This document shows positions 1 to 10,506 of a DNA stretch of 64,000 nucleotides, piece after piece. The notes beneath the pieces were generated by a model. That model had not been told where the DNA came from, did not search any database, and was given only the letters and a program-made list of their open reading frames with translations. This DNA is from Symbiodinium natans. Taxonomy: Eukaryota; Sar; Dinophyceae; Suessiales; Symbiodiniaceae. Location of the stretch: the NCBI GenBank assembly GCA_905221605.1, contig CAJNDS010002393.1, positions 233,501-297,500 of the forward strand, in the 5' to 3' direction. A program made the translations under genes and the position numbers. The stretch's first letter is position 1. Each line of letters opens with the position of its first letter.

Positions 1-540
1 GAGGCTGCTCCGGAGGGAGGGGGGAGGGGGGAGGGTTTGGGGGTTTAGGGTTTAGGGTTTAGGGTGTAGGGTTTAGGGCTTAGGGCTTAGGGCTTAGGTT
101 TGGGGTTTAGGGTTTAGGGTTTAGGGTTTAGGGTTTAGGGTTTGGGGTTCAAAGGGTGTTATAGTTTAGGGTCTAACAGTTTAATGGGCTTGCTTTGACA
201 GTTGAGGGTCAAAGGTATTCTTGATTTCGGGGTTTAAGTAGGGCGTGGCTTAGCATTATGGGGGATTTGAGGTTTGAAGGGGTGTCCTTGCGGGTTCCGC
301 AGGTTCCCCAACTCCCCAGTGCTCCCTAAGGCTCCCTATGCTTCCCGAAGCTTCCCAATAACCTAACCCCTCTGGAGCCCCCTAACCCTAAACCCTAAAC
401 CCTAAACCCTAAACCCTAAACCCTAAACCCTAAACCCTAAACCCTCAACCCAACCCTCAACCCTCAACCCTAAACCGTAAACTCTGAACCCTGAACCCTG
501 AACCCTGAACCCTAAACCCTAAACCCTGAACCCTACAAGA
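1..540. repeat. interstitial telomeric arrays, both orientations
   Basis: TTTAGGG-type units run from about 38 to 150 with variants (GCTTAGG, TTTGGGG). CCCTAAA units follow from about 377 to 535, ending in CCCTGAA variants. The piece between (150-370) is G/T-rich degenerate sequence with no convincing exon. This is the opening of a pattern that recurs through the whole window, so it is not evidence of a chromosome end: unique coding-like sequence follows at once. Confidence 0.9.
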
Positions 541-556
541 GCAGCTCATCTGCCAG

Positions 557-638
557 GATGCCTTCCAGACGAAGTCTGGGCATGGCATCGAGGAGCTGGA
601 CCTTAGCAACAACGCCTTCCAGGCCGTCCCTCTACTGG
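557..638 (+). CDS. exon of a leucine-rich-repeat protein (partial)
   Basis: Open between a TGCCAG|G acceptor and a G|GTAATC donor. The frame reads IEELDLSNNAFQAVPLL, which fits the LxxLxLxxNxF LRR consensus. CCCTAAA repeats lie upstream and TTTAGGG repeats start 23 bases downstream. LRR units mediate protein binding; nothing more specific can be said from one repeat. The next likely exon of the same gene is at 2145. Good match to the motif, but short. Confidence 0.5.
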
Positions 639-2144
639 GTAATCTAGGGGTCGGAATACTTTAGGGTTTAGGGTTTAGGGTTTAGGGTTTAGGGTTTAGG
701 GTTTAGGGTTTAGGCTAACGGTTAGACATTTGATATTTTCCCTTGTTGTGTTTAAGAGGGTCATATGTAGGAATGTCTTTTCAGAGGGTCCTTAGGGCCA
801 TCCCAGTCTAGCGAGCCACTCCATGCACGACCTTCAACCCAAGTCCGCCCGTAGACCCCCAAATCCCGAAATCCGACAATGGCCCTAAACCTCTACAAGC
901 CCTTAACTGAAAAAACTACCCCTACCCCTGTTGCCCTTGTGTAGGGTTGATTGTTTAGGTAGTGTACCGCTAGACTTGGCATGCGGCACCTCAGGGCGTC
1001 ATGGGCGTCCGCTGCTTGCTCAGGCGCACGTAGGGCTCGGAGGTTTTCTGGGGGTCTTCAAGTCTCGTCTTCGCTAAACCCTAAACCCTGAGCCTGAACC
1101 CTCAACCCTAGACGGGTTTCCAAAAGGGTTTGGGCTTTGGGGTCCCACCTCTGTCGAATCGGTGGTGCTCAGGCGGAAACGGTGCAGACTCATCATTTGG
1201 ATTTCGTGTTTATGGTTTATGAATTTGGAGTCCCTATACAATCCCCAAAAACTAAGGTACAACAGGGACCCAAGATCCCAACGAAAAACGGTTCGGTGAT
1301 GGTCTGCAGACCAGCCATGGAGAATTCTGAAATAAACCCGAAATTCTCAGCCCTGAGCCCTACAATTGCAAGGTCCTCTCGAAGCGTTTAGGACTTAGGA
1401 AGGTCTAGGGGTTTGGGGTTTAGGGTTTAGGGTTTAGGGTTCAGGGTTCAGGGTTTAGGGTTTAGGGTTTAGGGTTTAGGGTTTAGCGGGTACACCGAAG
1501 CCGAAGCACCTTCCCAGATCTGTTAACCAGGATCCTTGTGACGCACCCGAGCCGCCTGGCCAGGAAGCAATGCTCATGGCAGACTGGGTCCCTCAACCCC
1601 TTGGGTTTAGGGTTAAGGGTTTAGGGTTTCTTCTTCATGAGCTGTCTAGCCCGGCTGGAATTTCGCGTCATGAGGGTTTAGGGTTTAGGTTTTGTAAGGC
1701 CTGCGAGCCTTCCACCCTAGGCCCAAACTTGGACGTGAGGGCTCACTGCAAAATCTCCCTAAACCCTAAACCCTAAACCCTGAACCAGGTGAACGGGGCT
1801 GGCGAAGGGTTTTTTTGCGGTTGAGGGCTTCTGATACGCGACGCCGTGCAATCGCCCACGGGCGGATTGACTCGGCATGCTTGTTGTAGGCCCTATCAAC
1901 CTTACTTGTACTTGTAAACCCTGTAAACCCTGTAAACCCTGTAAACCCTGTAAACCCTGTAAACCCTGTAAAACCTGTAAACCCTGTCAACCCTGTCAAC
2001 CCTGTCAACCCTGTAAACCCTGTAAACCCTGTAAACCCTGTAAACCCTGTAAACCCTAAACCCTAAACCCTCTAAACCTTACCCCCCTAAACCCGAAACT
2101 CAACGAAGCCTGCAAACCCTCAACTCCATGCCGGTCGTGCCCAG
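639..2144. other. gene-poor repeats with one possible mini-exon
   Basis: TTTAGGG arrays occupy 661-714, 1417-1490 and 1605-1690; CCCTAAA units occupy 1760-1787. A possible mini-exon at 1531-1558 has an AACCAG|G acceptor, reads ILVTHPSRL and ends at a GC donor, but is too short to trust. Between 1915 and 2056 lies the nine-base array listed separately. Other open frames here run through repeat and are not credible. Confidence 0.5.
1911..2056. repeat. nine-base minisatellite, CCCTGTAAA units
   Basis: About sixteen head-to-tail copies of CCCTGTAAA with internal CCCTGTCAA variants, running straight into ordinary CCCTAAA units at 2056. The unit equals CCCTAAA with TG inserted, so it looks like a telomere-derived variant that expanded locally. 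The frame reading Lys-Pro-Cys repeats through it is an artefact of the periodicity. Confidence 0.85.
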
Positions 2145-2228
2145 GTCTCCAGAACCTGCATCTGGTCCAGATTCGCGAAGCATTGCCCTCCTGTGTAGCA
2201 GTTCCTTATGATGCTTGGCAAAGGCAAG
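2145..2228 (+). CDS. candidate exon, leucine-rich, unknown protein
   Basis: Follows a GTGCCCAG|G acceptor and stays open to a CAAG|GT donor just before a TTTAGGG array. The frame includes LQNLHLVQIREALPSC. The LxxLxL spacing would suit continuation of the LRR gene begun at 557. Function beyond that is not recognised. Confidence 0.4.
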
Positions 2229-3051
2229 GTTTAGTAGGGTTTAGGGTTTAGGGTTTAGGGTTTAGGGTTTAGGGTTTAGGGTTTAGGGTTTAGGGTTTAG
2301 GGGTTAAACTTACCAAAGGCAAAGCTCTACAGGTCCACAAAAAAGAAGCCCCCTACTTTGCGAAAGCCCCCATGTAGGGGCATACTGTTCAAGGGTTTCA
2401 AGGGTTCGAGGGGCGTGCTTAATGCTGGGCGCTTTACGGCTGCCTTGCTCAGGAGCAGATTGCGCAAGGCATTCAGTGTTCCAGGCGTTTACGGGCCAAG
2501 GCCTACAAGATTCTCAGAGCCCCTCAAAGCCCCAAACCCTAAACTCTAAGCCCCTGGCAAGGTGTTACAGGACCATGGTATGATCCTGACCACTGGCCAT
2601 GTCGGCTCAATGTAGATTTGCCGCAGTCTTTGCAATACACTTCGTACCTGCGACCATGGGAGGGAGATACTTGGTAGCCCAGTGGTACACTTTTCCCTTT
2701 TTTTTGTTCCGGGTTTAGGGCTCAGGGACACGTAACCAACCCAAATAAAACGGTGCCCTTATCGTCCATATGGGTTTCTGGGCTACCAAGGATACCGCCT
2801 TTTTTGGGCCTGCATCCTCTTCGCTGTCTCCCTGGCCGTGAGACATAAGTCGGAGTCCGAAGTGGAGGCCCTGGCTTTTTGGCCTGTGCGATGCGAGGGT
2901 TTAGGGTTTAGGGTTTAGGGTTTAGGGTTTAGGGTTTAGGGTTTAGGGTTTAGGGTTTAGGGTTGAAGCGGGACTTGTAGACGGCATGCCATGGTCCCTA
3001 CATCCAAACGGTATGCGGTGGCACCTTGAGCTCGGATGCTTCTTCGTGCAG
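2229..3051. other. repeats and an inverted-repeat element
   Basis: TTTAGGG arrays fill 2231-2300 and 2897-2963. A short inverted-repeat element sits at 2670-2790 (separate entry). At about 2806-2895 a frame reads ILFAVSLAVRHKSE, which might be the edge of a membrane exon but lacks clear splice sites. Nothing else is supported. Confidence 0.45.
2670..2790. mobile_element. MITE-like family A, complete copy
   Basis: The ends are perfect 13-base inverted repeats, CTTGGTAGCCCAG at the left and CTGGGCTACCAAG at the right. GATAC stands at both borders and may be a target duplication, although its last C overlaps the left terminus. The interior contains the conserved phrases TTCCCTTT, GTAACCAACC and GGTGCCCTTAT. 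Other copies are at 38712-38889, 60042-60158 and about 62674-62784; relics are at 4647-4715, 11462-11520 and 30670-30755. It has no coding capacity. Confidence 0.75.
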
Positions 3052-3087
3052 GATGGCCTCGTGGATGCTGAACAGGACGCCTGGCAG
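3052..3087 (+). CDS. candidate mini-exon
   Basis: Thirty-six bases between TTCGTGCAG|G and CAG|GTTTTT, encoding DGLVDAEQDAWQ in phase 0. Both splice motifs are good, but the short length makes a chance match possible. Family unknown. Confidence 0.35.
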
Positions 3088-4306
3088 GTTTTTGCGCAAA
3101 TGTTTCTAACATTACGGATGGCGAGCCCAAGTAGCATGGTACTTGATATGCCGCTGCTGTTTCAATATTCCGTTTCCTAGAAGCACTGTTTTGCTTATAA
3201 TTCGTTTACTACTCTGACTGTAGTCAAAAACAGCGAGTTCAAATAAATTAGCGCACAGACCCAAAGCTCGAAGCTTTTGCTCGACTTCAAGTTGCAGAAT
3301 TAGAGTCGGGTAACCGCCGGGAGCCTCTGCTTTAAACGCACGGCGGATTCTCTCAATTATGGACCCCTTGTTTTGGCGCACCCTAAATAGAAGGCTCCGT
3401 ACTTTAATGATAACAGCCTCTTTTGGGGCATAAGACAAGACCACCGGGAAAAAAGAAGATGGAAGCTGGTCTGAGATTATGAGCTCACATCGACCAGTGA
3501 CCTTGCAAGACAACCCAAAGCCCCAAAAACGCCAAGACCCCGAAGACGCCCCAAGCCGTAAACCCTAAACCCTAAACCCTAAATCCTAAACCCTAAACCC
3601 TAAACCCTAAACTGTGCCCAGTCCAAGTGCCAACAAGTCGACTGGCCAGGCTCCCTGCAGCTGCAGCGGCGTTATCGGATTGGAGTGCCCATGCAGCAAT
3701 TCCGCCATTCAGCTGCCCCTTTCCTGCAGTTACCAAGGGTTTAGGGTTTAGGGTTTAGGGTTTAGGGTTTAGGGTTTAGGTTTAGGGTTTAGGTTTTAGG
3801 GTTTAGGGTTTAGGGCTTGGATCAGGCCCGGAACCCTGAACCCTAAACCCTAAGCCCTGAACCTTTTCCCTAAACCTCAAACACTCCCCCTAATCAAGAC
3901 CGGTGACCGAGAACATATTGCAGGTTTTACCTGCAAGGTCCTTACCTTGCTTTTTGGGAGGGGCGAGGGCGGCTGGCATTTAGGGCTTAGGGCTTCGGGT
4001 ATCGGGATTAGGGTTCAGGGTTTGGATTTAGGGCTTGCAGTTAAGGTATCAGGGTCTAGGGTCTAGAGAGTCTCAGGTTTGGTCAAGGGTTTAGAGATAG
4101 GGCAAGGGGAGCAGGGAACAAGGTTTCTGGGCTTGCGACGCTGGTTTTAATTCCCAGCCAATGTTTCGGTTCTCTGGCGTGTACTTACTGGAGATGACCA
4201 ACTCACTCTGCTCCATAGGGTGCTAGGGTCAAGGTTATAAGGGGTAAGGGTTTAGGGTTTAGGGTTTAGGGTTTAGGCTCCAGGCTCTAAACTTCTCCTA
4301 CACCAG
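3088..4306. other. mostly repeats; weak exon candidate near 3650
   Basis: From 3090 to 3530 the sequence is lower in GC and holds a 133-codon minus-strand frame that I do not recognise and cannot support. CCCTAAA occurs at 3555-3612 and TTTAGGG at 3737-3815. Between them a frame from a GGCCAG|G acceptor at 3650 reads SLQLQRRYRIGVPMQQFRH; all three frames are open there, so confidence is low. From 3960 to 4280 the sequence is degenerate TTTAGGG-like. Confidence 0.4.
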
Positions 4307-4390
4307 GTCGCAGCAGCAGCGGCGTAGTGTGGCCAAGCTCAGTCGCCGCAGTCGCCAGAAGCGTCGTGGTCAGAAGGCGGGGCTTGCAGG
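4307..4390 (+). CDS. candidate exon, Arg/Lys/Ser-rich
   Basis: Opens after CACCAG|G and closes at GG|GTCTCA, between TTTAGGG upstream and CCCTAAA downstream. The frame reads SQQQRRSVAKLSRRSRQKRR, a very basic stretch such as occurs in nuclear or RNA-binding proteins. Low complexity limits confidence and no family is recognised. Confidence 0.35.
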
Positions 4391-5487
4391 GTCTCAAACC
4401 TTAAGCCTAAGCCGTCAACCCTCAGCCTTAGGGTGTAGGGATTCAGGCCCCTAAACCCTAAACCCTAAACCCTAAACCCTAAACCTGGCGGCTGACTGCA
4501 GATGACTACTTTGCAGGTGAGGTTTTTGTTCGAGGAATTTCACAGTCAGAGAGAGGAGCCCAGAGTAGGCCCCTGTTCAGGCTGTAGGGCTTGAGGGCGA
4601 CTGGGACCCAGACGAGGCCCCTATTCCTTTTTTGTTGCAGGGTTTAGGTTCCCTTATAAGTCCCGGTAAAACCAAGAAGGGCACCCCTTTTATTCCTAGG
4701 CTACTCTTTGGTCTAGGAGAGAAGAGCCTCCACTTCGTGGGCGTTGCGAGCCTAAACTCTAAACCCCGGGCAGTGGCCCGGGGGGGGGGACCCCGCTACA
4801 TATTCCACAACCCGCAAGCCCTGCAACCATACCCGTGTTTTTGCCCAGCACCTTTTAGAGAACGATGAATATGAAATTTCTGAGCCCTATGAGATTTGCG
4901 TCTAGAATAGTCCCTGCAATGTCCCCATGTGGTCGATTGCATGAACACTGGTCCCCTTTTGGGACCCCGGTTTTACCACAGGTTTAGGGCTTAGGGTTTT
5001 AGGGTTTAGGGTTTAGGGATTATAGGGAAGTGCGCAAGAAAGGACCACGATGTAGATAAAGAGCTGACGATCCAGTCCCCCTTGATCCTCATGACATATC
5101 TCTATAGCAGTAGCTATACTCTCACCCCATTGAGTATCCCAAACCCTATAAACACTAAAAAGCCTACATCCTCAACCCCTAAACCCTCAAAACCCAAAAG
5201 CCCTAAAGCCACCCGAAATCCCTCAAACCCGGTTCCCCTAAAGCCTTAAATCCCTGAAAGCCCGAATTCCCTAGCCCTAAACCCCAATCGCTTCCCACAA
5301 ATACTTAACCCCTCCCTTTCATGAAATACTATTTTTCCCGGAATCCGGCACCCAGCCAAATACTACTCAACCTGTTTGAGAACTAGGGGGGAGGGGGGGG
5401 GGGGGTTTCAGGGCCTCCGCCCTTGAGTTGAGCCATTAGGGCTTACCCTAAACCCTAAACCCTAAGCCCTACAAGCCGATTTCCCAG
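4391..5487. other. no supported gene
   Basis: CCCTAAA at 4447-4484, a family-A relic at 4647-4715, TTTAGGG variants at 4985-5015, and degenerate CCCTAAA-like sequence at 5140-5310. A run of G lies at 5385-5404. The 78-codon frame at 4632 passes through the relic and is not a gene. Confidence 0.5.
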
Positions 5488-5524
5488 ATGCGGCGGCAAG
5501 CTGATCCACCAGACAATCCTGAAG
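5488..5524 (+). CDS. candidate mini-exon
   Basis: TTTCCCAG acceptor and GAAG|GTGGGA donor enclose a frame reading CGGKLIHQTILK. CCCTAAA stands upstream (5450-5470) and TTTAGGG downstream (5560-5600), the same bracketing as stronger exons. Too short to classify. Confidence 0.3.
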
Positions 5525-6348
5525 GTGGGAGCCGGGATTAAAAAAAACGTGCTTTCGTGGTTTAGGGTTTAGGGTTTAGGGTTTAGGGTTTAGGGCGAGA
5601 CGACATGTATGTGGGGTTGAGGGTTAAGGGTTTAGGGACAGAGATACTTGCGTGGATGATGGACAGGCTGCTGTAGAGTGGAGGGATTTGCATCACGGCC
5701 CGGGTAGATTTCCCAAAACACTCTACCCCTAGTATACCAAGTATCGTATAGACCTTCTATAGGAACCCAAAAAAATCCAAAAAAAGGGGCCACTTATTTT
5801 CGGAAACCCCCAACTGGACCCAAAAAAGGGAAGCTCCAGATTTTCGGAACGCCGCATCTGTTGCGACGCCAGGTGGTGAGGGAGCTGAGTCGCAGGAAGC
5901 TGGGAAAGAGGCGCGACGGGACAGCGGATAGGAGGGGTTCATTCGCGAACTTCGTGCTCCCAACGGGCCCAAGTAGCTCAAGGGCCCAAATACATGAGTT
6001 TTTGACCGGAACAACAATTCCGTGTTGTGCACAGAACGACGTCGCGCTGCGGTGGCCTTCCCTAAGGGCGCTGTGTACCTAGATGGTGTACACCTGGGCT
6101 TTTCAGCACTTCCTGCAGAATGACTTTAGGGCCCATGCCGGGGCTTACGAAAATAAGGGACCCCAATATAGACCCCCAAATAGTGCAAATAGTAGGATCC
6201 CCATATCATCAGGACTCCAATCAGGTACCCCTAATTTCGGAAACCCTAAACCCTAAACCCTAAACCCTAAACCCTAAACCCTAAACCCTAAACCCTAAAC
6301 CCTAAACCCTAAACCCTAAACCCTAAACCCTGCGGGTCTGGCTCTTAC
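5525..6348. other. repeats and MITE-like sequence
   Basis: TTTAGGG array at 5560-5600, family-C end at about 6070-6135, family-B element at 6139-6247, and a 13-copy CCCTAAA array at 6241-6331. The two overlapping opposite frames at 5757-6082 show no recognisable protein and are not called. Confidence 0.5.
6139..6247. mobile_element. MITE-like family B copy
   Basis: It starts with GGGGCTTACGAAAATAAGGG and ends with GGTACCCCTAATTTCGGAAA, the two halves of the inverted termini also seen at 35764-35873. The inner phrase CCCCCAAATAG...TAGGATCCC is shared with the copies at 35764 and 46719. Non-coding. Confidence 0.6.
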
Positions 6349-6404
6349 GTGAGGAAGGGGACGAGTGCGTAGAGCAGGGCCTGACGAGCAGCCAGAATGC
6401 CGGC
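6349..6404. CDS. ambiguous candidate exon between telomeric arrays
   Basis: Read on the minus strand, an AG|G acceptor and an AC|GTAAG donor enclose AGILAARQALLYALVPFL, a membrane-helix-like peptide. Read on the plus strand, EGDECVEQGLTSSQNA is open instead. CCCTAAA (6241-6331) lies to its left and TTTAGGG (6434-6516) to its right. All confident exons in the window are on the plus strand, so the strand is left open. Confidence 0.3.
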
Positions 6405-7596
6405 CTCTCAGTCTTCTGATGTTGGTTTAGGTGGGGTTTAGGGTTTAGGGTTTAGGGTTTAGGGTTTAGGGTTTAGGGTTTAGGGTTTAGGGTTTAGGGT
6501 TTAGGGTTTAGGGTTTGGGGGCCCTGCCCGTCTGTCTTCAAAATGTGCCAGTCAATCTCTCCTCCTCGGTAGGACCTGGGGCACGCTCCCTTGACAGGAT
6601 CTAGCCTTCAGGTTCATATGAAGCCCAACATTGGGCCCTGGAGTAGGAATATTTGCGGCTTTTGGGGCCAACCTATTCTCATCTTCGGGGAGTGTGGATG
6701 TTGGACAGTTTACGAGCGACCAGCTGGTTTGCAGTAGGGAATGAGGAAATTAGGTTTCTTATACCCCCTATGCATATATGTCATAGATATATATATATAT
6801 ATCTATCTATCTATCTACACCCTTTAAGGGATTACAGAGGGTACTTAGTGTACTTAGTTACCTCATTCCCTATTCACAGCCAGTAAGTCAACCAGATGAC
6901 TCCTCTCAACTCTGAAAGCACGGGGGCCTAGTTGCGGCACTGAGGTCTGGATGCAAGTTGGCCCACTTGGACGCTTGGCCCAGCTATTCACGGAGACCTG
7001 AAGCTTGTGCAGTCCCACGGACATAGGGGCTGAAACCATCTGAAACCGTAAACCCTAAACCCTAAACCCTATACCCTAACCCTGCTTGCTTAAGCCCGCC
7101 TAAACACCCCAAGATCTATACTTGCACGAAGAGATTGGGCCATGCGGCTTATCGTGACCTAAGTGAGAACCAGACGTGGGCGCGTTGTTCTCTCCAAGGT
7201 TGGATGGAGCTGCATCCGGGGCTTCGGGTTTCGAGTTTCGGGTTAGGGTTTAGTGCTGAGGGGTTCATGTCCTAGACAGGTGGTGCATAGATTCCACGCC
7301 AGGCCCGAGTGTGGAAGGGTGGATGGACGTTTAGACGAGGAGAGGATGCCCAAGACTGGGAAGGCTGGTCTTCCCAGTCGCCACGCGACTTCGGTACTAG
7401 CGAAGATCCCACCTCAACCCATGTATCCTTACGGCCGAATTGCCTGAACCTTCAGCCCTAAACCCTAAACCCTAAACCCTAAACCCTAAACCCTAAAAGC
7501 CTAAACCCTAAACCCTAAACCCTAAACCCAAAACCCTAAACCCAAGCCCTAAATCCTAAACCCTAAACCCTAAACCCTAAACCCTAAAGCCTAAAG
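6405..7596. other. telomeric arrays and inverted-repeat element
   Basis: A 12-copy TTTAGGG array (6434-6516) is followed by a family-D element (6724-6883) holding a TA/TATC microsatellite. CCCTAAA blocks lie at 7049-7080 and 7455-7595. The region 7080-7450 looks unique, but I find no exon with usable splice sites. Confidence 0.5.
6724..6883. mobile_element. MITE-like family D, small copy
   Basis: The ends form imperfect 23-base inverted repeats built around AGTAGGGAATGAGG and CCTCATTCCCTATT. The interior is short and AT-rich. A second, larger copy at 36121-36413 encloses a channel exon. Non-coding. Confidence 0.65.
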
Positions 7597-7709
7597 GAAT
7601 GTTCGTCGGGTTTCTGCTGACCTTGATGCTCTACGTGGAGTTCGTCGAAGTCGTCGCGCCTCCGGTGCCTGGGCCGTTCATAGCCCTGCAGAGAGTAGAC
7701 TTAGTGTAG
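7597..7709 (+). CDS. candidate membrane-segment exon, possibly terminal
   Basis: The acceptor AAAG|G sits inside a CCCTAAA array. The frame reads MFVGFLLTLMLYVEFVEVV, then PPVPGPFIALQRV, and reaches TAG at 7707-7709. An alternative is splicing out at GAGA|GTAGAC near 7694. One strong hydrophobic helix is evident. It could be a transmembrane or signal-anchor segment; the family is not recognised. Confidence 0.45.
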
Positions 7710-9362
7710 AAATCCCTACAAGCCCTAAACCCTGAACCCTAAACCCTAAACCCTGAACCCTAAACCCTAAACCCTGAACCCTAAACCCTAAACCCTAAAC
7801 CCTGAACCCTGAACCCTAAACCCTGAACCCTGAACCCTAAACCCTACCCACACAGCGACCAATAAGCCCCCTTAAAGGCCCCTTGAATGCCATGGAATCC
7901 CTCAACCCTTTTTCGGCTCACTGGCCTAGTGGGGCTGCATTCTCCGATTCTGATGGGAAATCGTTTGAGATATCCTCCCCAAACCCCAAACCCTATACCC
8001 TAAGCCCTAAACCCTCAACCCTCAGCCGAGAAGCCTTGCCCTGAACTTTGGAGACCTGCCGGCTCAAGCGTTCAGGGTTTCGTGGACGTTAAGGGATTTT
8101 TCGGGGGACGTGTTGGGGTGTTCAGGATTTGGGAATTTGGTGAAATGTTGGGGAGTCTTTTTCGCCTCGCAGTGCTGCTGGCTCCCTGAACTGGCGAGAC
8201 AGGGGCACTTGTTGAGAAACGACCAAGTTTTAAAAAACTTGCGCCCATGATCATTGGAGAAGTTCCCTGAACCCCTAAACCCCAGACCCGACATCGTAAG
8301 GGAGCATCCAGCCCTGGAATCCGAAGTCGCAGCTCTGGGGGCAAGCCCTAAACCCTAAGTGCTGGAGGGGGGGGGGGGAGGGGAGTTGGTTCAGGGTTTT
8401 GTTGAAGGATTTGGTAGGCAGGTGGCTAAACACGGGTTTACACCGGCCCTTACACTGCCAAGATGGCAGGTGGACGGTCGCGTTGCCGAAGATTCTTGGC
8501 CGCCCTGAGATCCTCAAGCCGTGTGTCGGTCTGGCCCTGAACCCTATCGAAGTATAAATCAAGCCCTAAAAACGTACAATAAACCCCAAAAACCCTACAA
8601 CCTGATAAGCCCTAAAATCCTGCAAATCCTAAAGCCCTTTAGACCCGAAGCCGCCACAAGCCGCTCAAAAACCAGCCGCGAACACATTGCACAACCAATG
8701 AGAACCCTAAACCCTAAATCCTAAACCGTAAACACCCTGCTTGCAAGCCCGTAAAGCATCTGAGCGCTGGTGAGCCTGAACCGCAAGGGTGTAGAGCTCA
8801 GGCTTTGGGATTAGGTCCATGTACCTAAATGGTGCGCACACTCGTGCTTCTTAGACAGACAGACAGACAGACACACACAGTGTTTGTGTTTGTGTGTGTG
8901 TGTGTCTGTGTTCAAAGTGAGGAGATTCACTAGGGGCTAGCGCCAAACCCTTTTAAACTCCCACGTAACCACCCTCCACTTAGAGCCTGCCCAGGCCCGA
9001 GCAAGCCAAGCTCCAACCCTCCAACCATGAACCACTTCCTATGGAATGACTTTGGGGGCCCATGTGTGTGCCATTTAGGTACAATGACACGCAGGGGAAT
9101 AGAATCCCAGGAAGACCTCTCTCTATGCCCAGCACTGACATGGCTAAGGGAAGCCGGCCATTAGGGGTTGTTGGCTTTGGAAATCAGATGAGGGTTAGGG
9201 TGGTAAGGGTTTAGGGTTTAGGGTTAAGAGGGCTTGGGGTTGAAGAGGGCTTAGGGCTTGGGGTTTAGGGTTGGTGGGGTGTGACTGACAACAATTCACA
9301 CATATCGCAATCACGTATAGGGCTTATAGGGCTCTAGCCCGCTCAGACCGATTTATCTTCAG
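7710..9362. other. no supported gene; arrays, microsatellite, MITE
   Basis: CCCTAAA/CCCTGAA arrays at 7720-7850 and 7990-8030. The 8064-8562 stretch is open on the minus strand in overlapping frames, but the products carry no recognisable domain and a poly-G run lies at 8367-8378. A family-C element occupies 8821-9082. TTTAGGG-like units occur at 9205-9285. Confidence 0.45.
8821..9082. mobile_element. MITE-like family C, complete copy
   Basis: Perfect 12-base terminal inverted repeats (GTACCTAAATGG at 8821-8832 and its complement at 9071-9082) extend into similar GTG/CAC-rich sequence. The right arm contains ACTTCCTATGGAATGACTTT. The same phrase with variation recurs at about 6100-6130, 19570-19615 and, inverted, 62200-62265. 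The interior carries a GACA/TG microsatellite. Confidence 0.65.
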
Positions 9363-9446
9363 GTGCCTGACGGCGTGGCGTCCTTCGTCATGAAGCAGCT
9401 GTGGGGAATGGGGGTGGCCAGCTCTGGCATCAACGTGCGGCGCTGA
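9363..9446 (+). CDS. probable terminal exon ending in TGA
   Basis: Acceptor ATCTTCAG|G, then 27 codons and TGA: the frame reads VPDGVASFVMKQLWGMGVAS and ends SGINVRR. The sequence is free of repeats and G+C-rich at third positions. It is the likely 3' end of the gene carrying the candidate exons upstream. No domain is recognised. Confidence 0.5.
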   Translation: MPDGVASFVMKQLWGMGVASSGINVRR

Positions 9447-10428
9447 GAGTTTTGTGCTTCAGTGCCTCCGCATAGGGGGAAACAGAGAAACTGGAGCCCT
9501 TAGGGTAGGCGCGTCCTCCTTATTGAGGCTGCCTACTAGCATCCCAGGGTAGGGGTGGGCGGTTGGTATTGTTTGTCTTTGTTTTAGGCGTGCATATACA
9601 AAAGCTATGGGGTGCAGGTAAAACATTCATAACAAGCCTAAGTCAAGCTACCAGACTTATGTCATGCTGAAGTACAAGGGCCTCTCTCGTAGTTGGGTAG
9701 TTTATAGTTTCAGAAGTTTAATACGTCCCTAGGGGCTATCGGTCATCATCGTGCGTTCGGGGCCAAAAGTAACAGTGGTTAGGGTTCAGGGGTGCGTATT
9801 CTCTCTCTCTCTCTCTCTCTCTCTTTTTCTTTTGGGAGGGGAGGGGGGTGGGGGGGGCGGGGAGTGGGTGCAGAACATCCTGCAGTTGCCCTGAGGCATT
9901 GATCATTGCCGCCAACTCAGACTCCAGCGCTCAGCTTGTGGGGCTTCAGATGCTGCAGTGATTCTAAACCAACCCCAAACCCTAAGCCCCAAACCTTTAA
10001 ACCCTGAACCCTAAACCCTATACCCTAAAGGATCTTTCATTTAGAGAGCAGGCTTTGTCTCCAACCTAGTGTTGAGCACTTGACTACTCCCAAGTCCTTC
10101 CCGACAGCCTTAAGCAAAGAAAAAAAACAAAAAAACAAAACAAAGCAGGCAGCAGGAACTCTAACACCCACCTGTTGGTAGGGTAGGGGTGAGGGCAGCA
10201 ACTGCTGTCCTACCCACTTGTTGGTAAACCCTGAACCCTAACCCTAAACCCTAGCTCGTTTTTGTTTCGCTTTCACTGCGAGTGCGTTCTGCAGGCAACG
10301 CTTTTTCTCGCAGTCATTGCTTGGAGTTGATCTTGCACTTTCGGCAGCTCTGCCCGCTTAAACCCTAAACCCTAAACCCTAAACCCTAAACTCTAAACTC
10401 TAAACTCCAACCCCGTCTTGGGTTTCAG
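9447..10428. other. presumed 3' flank and spacer
   Basis: 9447-9790 shows no repeat and no credible exon; it could be the 3' untranslated region of the gene ending at 9446. A CT run lies at 9799-9824 and CCCTAAA variants at 9965-10030 and 10360-10395. All frames are short. Confidence 0.4.
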
Positions 10429-10506
10429 GTCCTAGGGCTGCTGAACTTCTACACCTACGCAGTGCGCACCGAGGAGGAGATGATTCGGGTGCTGGATCCC
10501 TTAAAG
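10429..10506 (+). CDS. candidate exon
   Basis: TTTCAG|G acceptor and AAA|GTTAAG donor enclose 26 codons in phase 0: VLGLLNFYTYAVRTEEEM, then IRVLDPLK. CCCTAAA lies upstream and TTTAGGG downstream. It has a hydrophobic start and an acidic middle. Possibly part of the gene running towards the channel, but this is not shown. Confidence 0.5.

Noticed and set aside
1-150. Window edge as a true chromosome end
   Set aside because: Arrays are short, in both orientations and interrupted by coding-like sequence; similar arrays occur all along the window.
3112-3513. 133-codon minus-strand frame
   Set aside because: No recognisable domain, lower-GC sequence and no splice or start context.
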